From assembly GCA_025352845.1 (NCBI GenBank), contig JANXSC010000103.1, positions 1-11,321 on the forward strand: a DNA stretch of 11,321 bases, given 5' to 3'. Below, piece after piece: positions 1 to 6,837 of the stretch (position 1 is its first letter; each line of letters opens with the position of its first letter). A model generated the notes under the pieces. It had not been told where the DNA came from. It saw only the letters and a list, made by a program, of their open reading frames with translations, and did not search any database. This stretch comes from Opitutaceae bacterium. Its GTDB lineage: Bacteria > Verrucomicrobiota > Verrucomicrobiia > Opitutales > Opitutaceae. The translations under genes were made by a program, and so were the position numbers.

Positions 1-1
1 C

Positions 2-925
2 GGCGAAGTGTTCGCCTACAACCTCGACACCAAGACCGAGCGCAAAATCCCCCACGCCTCGCGCACGCTCATCAATGCCGATGAGACGTTGACGCTCTCG
101 ACCATCGCCGCCGAAGACCCATCGGGCCAGACCCCGAAGCCGGCCTATCGCGAGCCGCGTCCGCAGCTTGAACGCATGTTTCCCGGAAAGAAACTGGAGG
201 AGCTCTCGCCCGAGCAGCAATACGCCGTGAACAAAGAGGAGGGTCTCGCGCGCCGCGCCGTGAATCCGAACGGCATGGCATTCACCTTCACGAATCTGAA
301 AACCGGCGAGGCGAAGACCGTCGGTTACCAATTTGGCGCACTCAACCATATGCAGTTTTCGCCGACCGATCCGAGTCTCCTGCTCTATTGCCACGAGGGC
401 ACCTGGCATGAAGTCGATCGCGTATGGACTATCCGGACCGACGGCACCGAGCGCACGCTCCGCCGCAAGCGCACGATGGACATGGAAATCTCCGGCCACG
501 AATTCTGGAGCCACGACGGCAAGAGCGTCTGGTTCGATCTTCAGACGCCGCGCAGCCAAGTCTTCTGGATCGCGGGGGTGAATCTCGCGACGGGCAAGGA
601 GACGCGTTATCCGGTCGAGCGCGACGCGTGGTCGGTGCACTACAACATTTCCCGCGACAGCCAACTCTTCATGGGCGACGGCGGGGACGAGACACAGGTC
701 GCGTTTTCCAAAAACGGCATGTGGATAAATCTCTTCCGCCCCCAGCCCGACGGCACGATGCCCCGCGAGAAACTCGTGAACATGGCAAAGCACAATTACG
801 TGACCGGCCGCGGCGGCATCGAACCCAATGGCTCGATTACGCCCGACAACAAATGGGTCGTCTTCTCCGGCAATTTCCACGGCGCCCGGCACGTTTATGC
901 CGTGGAGGTCGCCAAAGCCAAGTAG
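2..925 (+). CDS. Oligogalacturonate lyase-like protein, PL22 type (5' partial)
   Basis: This is the C-terminal part (about 307 residues) of a PL22-like oligogalacturonate lyase, a beta-propeller enzyme that splits unsaturated oligogalacturonides late in pectin breakdown. The reading frame is open to the left edge (G-E precede the GTG at 8), so that GTG is not the true start; relatives are around 390-430 aa. Family-type segments are visible: the N-H-M-Q-F-S-P-T-D-P stretch (about 344-375), C-H-E-G followed by V-D-R-V-W-T-I-R-T-D-G, G-H-E-F-W (His codon at 497), H-Y-N-I-S-R-D (His at 638) and T-P-D-N-K-W-V-V-F near the end. From recall of the Yersinia enzyme, the base is a His and the metal is held by three His and one Gln. 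Here the position expected to carry the last His pair reads E-P-N (821-829), so this belongs to a divergent subgroup. An esterase gene follows 94 bases downstream, consistent with a pectin cluster. Confidence 0.85.
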   Translation, partial: GEVFAYNLDTKTERKIPHASRTLINADETLTLSTIAAEDPSGQTPKPAYREPRPQLERMFPGKKLEELSPEQQYAVNKEEGLARRAVNPNGMAFTFTNLKTGEAKTVGYQFGALNHMQFSPTDPSLLLYCHEGTWHEVDRVWTIRTDGTERTLRRKRTMDMEISGHEFWSHDGKSVWFDLQTPRSQVFWIAGVNLATGKETRYPVERDAWSVHYNISRDSQLFMGDGGDETQVAFSKNGMWINLFRPQPDGTMPREKLVNMAKHNYVTGRGGIEPNGSITPDNKWVVFSGNFHGARHVYAVEVAKAK

Positions 926-932
926 GGCGCGG

Positions 933-956
933 TCTCCGACCCGCTCTCCGACCCGC
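933..956 (+). repeat. Perfect 12-base tandem duplication between genes
   Basis: The unit tctccgacccgc occurs twice in direct succession (933-944 and 945-956) in the 94-base gap between the lyase and esterase genes. It is followed by a pyrimidine-rich stretch (cctccctcccgcc). It could be a slippage product. No promoter or Shine-Dalgarno sequence was recognised in this gap. Confidence 0.8.
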
Positions 957-1019
957 CCTCCCTCCCGCCAAACCACATCCGCAACTGCCAAAATATTTCT
1001 CGTCCACTCCACAGCTCCC

Positions 1020-1904
1020 ATGAAAACAAAACTCCTCTTCGGCCTCCTCGCCTTCACCACTGTGCTCCAAGCCGCCGCACCCACCGACCGTCCCGTCGTC
1101 CCGCTCTGGCCCAATGGCGCTCCCGGTTCTGAAGCGCGCAAGAATGAGCCCGAAAAAATCACCGGCTCAAATGTCTCCGGCATTCACAACCCATCGCTCA
1201 CCGTTTACCTGCCCGCGAAGGACAAGGCCACCGGTTGCGCCGTGATCGTCACACCCGGCGGCGGCCACGCGCGCCTCGCGATCGAGCACGAGGGCTACAA
1301 CGTCGCACAATTTCTCGCTGACAACGGCGTCGCCGCGTTCGTGCTGAAACACCGACTAGCGAAGGACGACACCGTTCCGCAAGGCACCGCGCAGCCCTAC
1401 ACGATTGATCGTGATTCGCTCAACGATGCGCAGCGCGCGATCAAGCTCGTGCGCAGCCGCGCCTCCGAGTGGGGCGTCGATCCGGCGCGCGTGGGCATCA
1501 TCGGATTTTCCGCCGGCGGTGAAGTCGCCTTGCTCGCGGCGACGCGTTACACCGCGGGGAAAGCCGACGCCACCGACGCGCTCGATCGACAGAGCACGCG
1601 GCCCGATTTCTTTGGCCTGATTTACCCGGGCGGCCTCCCGCGCACCGACATCGAGCTGACGAAGGACACGCCGTCCGTCTTCCTCGCCTGCGGCTATAGC
1701 GACCGCGCGAACATCTCCGAGGGTCTGCCGGAATTTTATTTGAAGGCCAAGAAAGCCGGTGTGAACGCCGAGCTGCACATCTACGCCGGGGCCGGCCACG
1801 GCTTCGGCGTGCGCGCCACGAACAAATCGCCGTCCGGTGCCTGGATCGCACGCTTCACCGAGTGGCTCGGCGATCGGAAATTTTTGGGTGTGGCGATGAA
1901 ATGA
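1020..1904 (+). CDS. Secreted alpha/beta-hydrolase, carbohydrate esterase-like
   Basis: A 294-aa protein with a signal peptide (residues 1 to about 18-20: M-K-T-K, then a hydrophobic core ending L-Q-A-A-A-P), so probably periplasmic or secreted. The mature part is an alpha/beta-hydrolase of the kind annotated as acetylxylan esterase or dienelactone-hydrolase-like. It has P-L-W-P-N-G-A-P-G near the start, an oxyanion-type P-G-G-G-H segment, the nucleophile elbow G-F-S-A-G-G (Ser164), a probable acid Asp228 (G-Y-S-D) and His260 in A-G-H-G-F-G. The frame is open back to 828, but the ATG at 1020 gives the signal peptide and avoids overlap with the lyase gene. There is no clear Shine-Dalgarno sequence. 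The gene ends in an ATGA overlap with the CE12 remnant, implying cotranscription. Likely role: removing acetyl or other ester groups from plant cell-wall polysaccharide, probably pectin given the neighbours. The exact CE family and substrate cannot be told from sequence alone. Confidence 0.85.
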   Translation: MKTKLLFGLLAFTTVLQAAAPTDRPVVPLWPNGAPGSEARKNEPEKITGSNVSGIHNPSLTVYLPAKDKATGCAVIVTPGGGHARLAIEHEGYNVAQFLADNGVAAFVLKHRLAKDDTVPQGTAQPYTIDRDSLNDAQRAIKLVRSRASEWGVDPARVGIIGFSAGGEVALLAATRYTAGKADATDALDRQSTRPDFFGLIYPGGLPRTDIELTKDTPSVFLACGYSDRANISEGLPEFYLKAKKAGVNAELHIYAGAGHGFGVRATNKSPSGAWIARFTEWLGDRKFLGVAMK

Positions 1905-2287
1905 AGCGACTGCGACTGCTGTCGGTTTTTGCCGGCACGCTCGTCGCCGCCCGAACGATTCGCAATTCTCATGGCGACTATCCCGCCGCCGGGCGCGAAC
2001 TTGTCCGCGAGGAAAACGTCGCTCTCATCGACCTCGAACGCGCGAGCGTGGCGTTCTACGAGGCGCTCGGCCCGAAAAAATCTCCGCTCGCCTTCAGCGG
2101 CGGCGATCGCGACCCCACGCATCACAATAATTACGGCGCCTACGAACTCGCCCAATGCATCGTCGCCGGCATCCGCACTGCGAAACTCGATCTGGCGGCG
2201 CACAGCGTGGACGATTTCGCCGGCTTCGATCCGGCACGGCCGGATGCGCCGGGGAAATTTTCGCTGCCGGCGAGTCCCCGGCGGTAG
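1901..2287 (+). pseudogene. Rhamnogalacturonan acetylesterase (CE12) remnant with internal deletion
   Basis: A 128-aa reading frame starting at an ATG that overlaps the esterase stop (ATGA, 1901-1904). Residues 1-17 are a good signal-peptide start (M-K-R-L-R-L-L-S-V-F-A-G-T-L-V-A-A). Immediately after comes the C-terminal part of a CE12-type SGNH hydrolase: N-S-H-G-D-Y-P-A-A, then A-L-I-D-L, and the catalytic block D-P-T-H-H-N-N-Y-G-A-Y-E-L-A, with Asp71 and His74 in the D-x-x-H pattern. The family's N-terminal half, with the G-D-S-T nucleophile motif and the Gly and Asn oxyanion blocks, is absent; full enzymes are usually about 230-270 aa. The simplest reading is an in-frame internal deletion that removed the nucleophile, so the product should be inactive as an esterase. 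The stop TAG lies inside the first arm of the REPIN-like repeat. It could still be expressed as a small secreted protein. Confidence 0.75.
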
Positions 2288-2341
2288 CGCGGGCTTCAGC
2301 CCGCCCTCGAGTCCTCAAAGGCGGACTGAAGTCCGCCCTAC
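2284..2341. repeat. REPIN-like pair of inverted GTAG-headed hairpins
   Basis: Two 22-base arms (2284-2305 and the reverse complement of 2320-2341) each begin with GTAG and match at 19 of 22 positions, with a 14-base spacer. Each arm is itself a hairpin: gcgggc-ttca-gcccgc in the first, ggcggac-tgaa-gtccgcc in the second. Two of the three differences (positions 10 and 17 of the arm) are partners in the stem, so they preserve pairing (G-C against A-T). GTAG heads with a hairpin in inverted pairs are the hallmark of REP/REPIN sequences mobilised by REP-associated tyrosine transposases. No transposase gene is in this window. With no T-tract it is not a standard intrinsic terminator, though the hairpins could slow or stop RNA 3' decay. 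Confidence 0.75.
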
Positions 2342-2401
2342 GCGCCAGCGTGCGCGGCGCATCCCGCGAGGCCGCTTGTCACCAGGCGAAATCGCCCCAC
2401 C

Positions 2402-5400
2402 ATGACGTTGTTGAAAACACCCCGCTTTGCGCTCCTCGCGTTGGCGTCGCTGCTCGTGGCGATGGCGATCGCCTCCGCCCAACCTGCGCCCGACACAGCG
2501 TATTTTACTCCGAAGGAACTCGCGCAGGGCTACCGCGAGCGCGTCATCATGGCCAAGCCGCATCCCGGCCGCCGCGCGACCGTCGACGCCGAGGAGGCAA
2601 CCGAGCGCGTCCGAGTCCGGCGAAAATATGCGCGCTTCGACGGCCTGCGCGCCATCGAGCTCGATGCTGGCGATTCTGCCGACGCCGCGATCACCCGGTT
2701 GCGCGCGACGGGGCGCTATGAGTTTGTCGAACGCGACTATCTCCGCCATGCCGACGCGACGCCGAACGACACGCGCTTCCCCGAGCAGTGGTCGCTCAAC
2801 AACACCGGCCTGAGCAACGGAGTCGGCGGCGCCGACATCAAGGCGACTCAGGCTTGGGACATCCGCAGCGACGCCTCGACGATCATCGTCGCCGTGATCG
2901 ATTCGGGCGTGAGGCTCTCCCACCCCGAGTTGATTCCGAACCTCTGGATCAATCCGCGCGAAGTCGCCGGCAACGGCCGCGACGACGACAATAACGGCTA
3001 CATCGACGACGTGAACGGCATCAACGCCATCGTCCCGCTCAACTCCGCGAACAGTGGCAATCCCAACGACGATAACGGCCACGGCTCGCACGTCGCCGGC
3101 ATCATCGGCGCGGCGGGCAACAACGGCGCGGGCATCTCCGGCGTCGCGTGGCGCGTGCGCATCATGGCGCTGAAGGGTCTCTCCGCCAGCGGCACCGGCG
3201 CCACCTCCGACCTCGTGGAGTGCATCAACTACGCGATCGATAACGGCGCGCAGATCATCAACGCCTCCTATGGTGCCGCCGCGGCGGCGACCGGGCAGGG
3301 ATTTTCTTCGAGCGAACTCACGGCTATTCGTCGCGCACGCGATGCCGGCGTGATCTTCGTCGCGGCTGCGGGCAACGAAGGCACCGACAACGATCTCGCG
3401 CTGAAATATCCCGCGAGCCACCGCGTCGACAACATGGTCAGCGTCGGCAATGTCACCCGTCGCGACGATCTTTCCGGCTCGTCGTCGAACTTCGGCGCGG
3501 GCTCGGTCGAGCTCTACGCGCCGGGCACGGAGATTTTGTCGTTGAGCAACACGGCCGACACCGGGACGAGTGCCTACATCGTGCGCACCGGCACCTCGAT
3601 GTCGGCCCCGCATGTCGTCGGTGCGCTCGCGCTCAGCCGCGCGCAGTTTCCCAACGATACCTACCGCCAGATCATCAACCGCATGTTGCGTTCGGTCGAT
3701 GTGCTGCCCGCACTTTCCGGCAAATGCCAGACCGGCGGGCGGCTGAATCTTTTCCGCGCGCTCACCTCGACGGACAACCGGCCGTTCAACGACGACTTTG
3801 CCAACCGCGCGCGCCTCGTCGGCAGTAATTTTCTCATCCGCTCCTCGAATGTCGGCGCAACCTCCGAGGCCACTTCGGGTGAGCCGGCCATCCTCAACCA
3901 GATTTCCGCCGCCTCGCTTTGGTGGGAGTGGACGCCCACCACCACTGCGCCCGTGCGCCTCTCGACCGCGGGCAGCGGCTACGACACGCTCGTCGCCGTC
4001 TATCGCGGCACCGCGCTCAACGCCCTCACGCTCGTTGCGGAGAATGACGACGACGGCACCGCCACGACCTCGCGCCTCGAGTTCACTGCGCAGGCCGGCG
4101 TCATCTACCAGATCAAGGTGGACGGAAAAGCAGGCGCATCCGGGCTCACGCTGATGGACATCGGCGTCGTGCCCGCCAACGACGCGCTCGCCGCAGCCGA
4201 GGTCGTCATGGGCCGAAGCTTCCGCGTCGACGGCGCGAATGCGAATTGCACGCGGGAGACGGGCGAGCCGCGCATCCTCGGATTTGTCGGCGGCAAATCA
4301 CTCTGGTATCGCTGGACCGCGCCGGACAGCGGCCGCTTCCAAATCGCCGTCAACTCCGACGGCTTCGATCCGCTGCTCGCGGTTTATCGCGGCGCGGTGG
4401 GCGCAAATTTCACCGGACTCGCGCTCGTCGAGGCCAATGATAATTTTGCCTTCGCCGGCAGCTCCGACACCGGCTCGCTCGTGACGATCGACGCGACGGC
4501 GGGCACGACGTATTTTTTCCAAATCGACGGCAAGGAAATCAGCTCCACCACGCCGCCGCCCAACGGCGCGTTTCGCCTCACGCTCAACGACTCGCTCTGG
4601 CAGGTGCCCGCCGGTGGCAGCATCACTTCCGCCCCGGTCGTCGGACCGGATCGCGGCGTCTATGTGGGCAGCACCGATTTCAATTTCACCGGCGTCAATG
4701 CCGACGGCTCGCGCCGCTGGCCCGCGATCAACATCGGCGGACAACTCGACACCACCGCCGCCACGCTCGCGCCGGACGGGACGCTCTATTTCGGGGCCGG
4801 CCCGGCGAACACCACGGATGGAAAACTCTACGCCTACGATTCCGCGACTGGCGTGAAAAAATGGGAGACGGTCGTCGGCGCCGGCTCCAACGCCAGTAAC
4901 GCCACCGCGCTCGCGGCCGATGGCACGATCTATCTGCACACCAACGAAGGCCGACTCTTCGCCTACGCGGACGATGGCACTGCCGCGCGACTGAAGTGGA
5001 GCTTCGCCATCCCCGGCACCTCCTATGCCTCCGCCACCATCGCGCCCGATGGCACGATCTATCTCGGCTCCGACGACGACGCCACCGGCCACCTCCTCTA
5101 CGCGATCAATCCCGACGGCACGCGCAAGTGGACCTTCCGCCCCGATAACGCCATTTACACCGCCGTCGCGCTCGACGCTGCGGGCAATCTCTACTTCGGC
5201 ACGCTCAGTTCCGGACGGCTTTACTCCGTCACTTCGGCCGGCGTGCTGCGCTGGACCTACACCGGCGCCACGCTCGGCACCTCGTCTTCACCGACGCTCA
5301 GTGCCGATGGCGGCACCGTTTATTTCGGGGCCTACGATTCGAAATTCCACGCGGTCAGCACCGCCACGGGCGCGGCGCGATGGACCTTTCCGCTCGGCCG

Positions 5401-6730
5401 CGAAGTGCGCGCCTCGTCACCCGCGGTCGATGCCAACGGCACCGTTTACATCGGCTGCTACGACGGCCTCATCTACGCGATCAATCCCGACGGCACGCTG
5501 AAGCGCACGTGGGCCACCGCCGACTGGATTCGCTCCTCGCCGGCGATTGCCGGCACCACCCTCTACGTCGGCAGCAACGATCACAAACTCTACGCCTTCG
5601 ACATCGGCGTGGGTCCGGCCGCCGGACCGTGGCCGCAATACCGCCACAACGCCCGCCGCACGGGTCGCGCCACGGCGGAGGCGTTTGCCATTCTCACTGC
5701 TCCGCGATCACAGGTCGCCGTGCTCGGGCGCGCGCTCACCCTCGGCGTCGTCGCCACCGGCGACGCCCCGCTCACCTACCAGTGGCGGCGCGACGGCACA
5801 CCGATTGCCGGTGCGACCTCCGCCAGCTATCAGGTTGCTAGCGTCACGGCGGCCACCGCCGGCAGCTACACCGTCACGGTCACCGGACCGCAGGGCACCC
5901 TCACCAGCGCCGCCGCCGCGATCACGGTCGAGCCGCCGGTGTTGGGCCGGCTCGTCAACCTCTCGGTGCGCACCACCGCGGGCACGGGCGCGCAGACCCT
6001 CACGATGGGCTTTGTGATCGCGGGTGCCCCGGATGCCACGGTGTTGCTGCGCGGTATCGGGCCGAGCCTCACGCCCTTCGGCGTCACCGGTGCGCTCGCC
6101 GATCCGCAGCTCCAGTTATTTTCCGGCACGGTGCCAATTGCGGCTAACGACAATTGGGGCGGCGGCACCCTCGCTTCCGATTTCGCCGCCGTCGGGGCCT
6201 TCGCCCTCGATCCGGCGTCACGCGACGCGGCGCTCGTGCGCTCGCTCGCCGCGGGTAATTATTCGGCGCAAGTAACCGGCACCGGCGCCGCCGGGATCGC
6301 CCTCGCGGAACTCTATGACCGCGCGGCCGGCAGTGGGGCGCGCCTCATCAACGTTTCCGCCCGCGCCCAGGTCGGCACCGGCGCCGGCATTCTCATCGCG
6401 GGTTTCACCCTTTCCGGCAACGTGCCGAAGCAGATCCTCATCCGCGCCATCGGTCCCGCGCTCAGCGGCTTCGGCGTCACGGGTGTGCTCGCGAATCCCC
6501 GGCTCGATCTCTATCGGGGCAGCACCGTTATCCAGAGCAACGACGACTGGGGTGGCACCGCCGCATTAACGAACGCGTTTGCCAGCGTCGGTGCGTTCGC
6601 CATCGCCAGCACCGCCAGTCGCGACGCCGCTCTCCTTCTCACGCTCGACCCCGGCAGTTACACGGCGCAGGTCAGCGGCGTGGGTGGCACCACGGGCGTC
6701 GCACTAGTAGAAGTTTACGAGATTCCGTAA
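2402..6730 (+). CDS. Secreted multidomain subtilisin-like protease with PQQ-like propeller, Ig-like and tandem C-terminal modules
   Basis: A 1442-aa exported protein. Signal peptide 1-26 (cleavage at A-S-A/Q). Propeptide-like region about 30-130. Peptidase S8 domain about 130-455 with Asp167 (V-I-D-S-G-V), His227 (G-H-G-S-H-V-A-G), oxyanion Asn325 (A-A-G-N-E-G) and nucleophile Ser399 (G-T-S-M-S-A-P-H), so the catalytic residues look intact. Two related beta-rich modules follow (about 461-590 and 592-735; N-D-D-F-A or N-D-A-L-A starts, G-E-P, S-L-W, D-T/P-L-(L/V)-A-V-Y-R-G). Next is a PQQ-like beta-propeller (about 737-1085; repeated D-G-T-(L/I)-Y-(F/L)-G and closing W-P-Q-Y-R-H-N), an Ig-like domain (about 1096-1178; Y-Q-W-R-R-D-G, G-S-Y-T-V-T-V) and two roughly 130-aa modules (1183-1306, 1314-1442) also found in the next gene. 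No clear Shine-Dalgarno; the REPIN-like repeat lies 60 bases upstream. The substrate is unknown; the add-ons suggest a cell-surface or polymer-bound enzyme. Confidence 0.9.
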   Translation: MTLLKTPRFALLALASLLVAMAIASAQPAPDTAYFTPKELAQGYRERVIMAKPHPGRRATVDAEEATERVRVRRKYARFDGLRAIELDAGDSADAAITRLRATGRYEFVERDYLRHADATPNDTRFPEQWSLNNTGLSNGVGGADIKATQAWDIRSDASTIIVAVIDSGVRLSHPELIPNLWINPREVAGNGRDDDNNGYIDDVNGINAIVPLNSANSGNPNDDNGHGSHVAGIIGAAGNNGAGISGVAWRVRIMALKGLSASGTGATSDLVECINYAIDNGAQIINASYGAAAAATGQGFSSSELTAIRRARDAGVIFVAAAGNEGTDNDLALKYPASHRVDNMVSVGNVTRRDDLSGSSSNFGAGSVELYAPGTEILSLSNTADTGTSAYIVRTGTSMSAPHVVGALALSRAQFPNDTYRQIINRMLRSVDVLPALSGKCQTGGRLNLFRALTSTDNRPFNDDFANRARLVGSNFLIRSSNVGATSEATSGEPAILNQISAASLWWEWTPTTTAPVRLSTAGSGYDTLVAVYRGTALNALTLVAENDDDGTATTSRLEFTAQAGVIYQIKVDGKAGASGLTLMDIGVVPANDALAAAEVVMGRSFRVDGANANCTRETGEPRILGFVGGKSLWYRWTAPDSGRFQIAVNSDGFDPLLAVYRGAVGANFTGLALVEANDNFAFAGSSDTGSLVTIDATAGTTYFFQIDGKEISSTTPPPNGAFRLTLNDSLWQVPAGGSITSAPVVGPDRGVYVGSTDFNFTGVNADGSRRWPAINIGGQLDTTAATLAPDGTLYFGAGPANTTDGKLYAYDSATGVKKWETVVGAGSNASNATALAADGTIYLHTNEGRLFAYADDGTAARLKWSFAIPGTSYASATIAPDGTIYLGSDDDATGHLLYAINPDGTRKWTFRPDNAIYTAVALDAAGNLYFGTLSSGRLYSVTSAGVLRWTYTGATLGTSSSPTLSADGGTVYFGAYDSKFHAVSTATGAARWTFPLGREVRASSPAVDANGTVYIGCYDGLIYAINPDGTLKRTWATADWIRSSPAIAGTTLYVGSNDHKLYAFDIGVGPAAGPWPQYRHNARRTGRATAEAFAILTAPRSQVAVLGRALTLGVVATGDAPLTYQWRRDGTPIAGATSASYQVASVTAATAGSYTVTVTGPQGTLTSAAAAITVEPPVLGRLVNLSVRTTAGTGAQTLTMGFVIAGAPDATVLLRGIGPSLTPFGVTGALADPQLQLFSGTVPIAANDNWGGGTLASDFAAVGAFALDPASRDAALVRSLAAGNYSAQVTGTGAAGIALAELYDRAAGSGARLINVSARAQVGTGAGILIAGFTLSGNVPKQILIRAIGPALSGFGVTGVLANPRLDLYRGSTVIQSNDDWGGTAALTNAFASVGAFAIASTASRDAALLLTLDPGSYTAQVSGVGGTTGVALVEVYEIP
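5097..5498 (+). repeat. 27-base perfect direct repeats in the propeller region
   Basis: The same 27 bases occur at 5097-5123 and 5472-5498, encoding Y-A-I-N-P-D-G-T in two blades of the PQQ-like propeller. The copies are 375 bases apart (125 codons), so recombination between them would delete blades without shifting frame. The range given spans both copies. A shorter shared stretch (gatggcacgatctatct) recurs near 4920 and 5048. Confidence 0.8.
5948..6727 (+). repeat. Two tandem copies of a roughly 130-residue C-terminal module (protease copy)
   Basis: Copy 1 is 5948-6319 and copy 2 is 6341-6727. Shared landmarks are R-L-(V/I)-N-(L/V)-S at the start, G-T-G, (L/I)-R-(G/A)-I-G-P-(S/A)-L, F-G-V-T-G, L-A-(D/N)-P, N-D-(N/D)-W-G-G, V-G-A-F-A, S-R-D-A-A-L, Q-V-(T/S)-G and an (A/V)-L-(A/V)-E-(L/V)-Y end. 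The last copy ends Y-E-I-P directly before the stop. Homologous copies close the NHL protein downstream. Confidence 0.85.
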
Positions 6731-6837
6731 GGAAACGGATGCCATCTATGTAATGCCGCCCCACGCCAAGAGGAAACCCTGACTCGCCCATTTTGGTCTC
6801 ATAGGGAACATCCCCTCCTCGCAGCCTACCCAGTTAA

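Noticed and set aside
828..1019. Upstream extension of the esterase frame
   Set aside because: It overlaps the lyase gene, encodes Pro/Arg/Ser-rich sequence with no homology signal, and would bury the signal peptide that starts at 1020.
1862..1900. Earlier start for the CE12 remnant inside the esterase gene
   Set aside because: The ATG at 1901 gives a proper signal peptide and the usual ATGA coupling; the upstream codons add nothing recognisable.
2385..2396. Small palindrome ggcgaaatcgcc just before the protease start
   Set aside because: A four- to five-base stem is expected by chance in such GC-rich DNA; no evidence that it is an operator.
2315..3613. Open frame (432 codons) on the minus strand opposite the subtilase
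   Set aside because: Low-complexity Arg/Ala/Val/Asp product lying over the conserved S8 catalytic region on the sense strand; a shadow frame.
4298..5092. Open frame (264 codons) on the minus strand opposite the propeller
   Set aside because: Its repetitive Gly/Arg/Ala composition mirrors the sense repeats; no domain recognised.
6690..6730. PEP-CTERM or LPXTG type sorting signal at the protease C-terminus
   Set aside because: There is no P-E-P motif followed by a transmembrane helix and basic tail, and no LPXTG; the protein ends in Y-E-I-P after a folded repeat.
6731..6837. Promoter or terminator in the gap between the protease and NHL genes
   Set aside because: A TATGTAAT-like stretch near 6747 lacks a matching -35 box, and no stem-loop with a T-tract was found.
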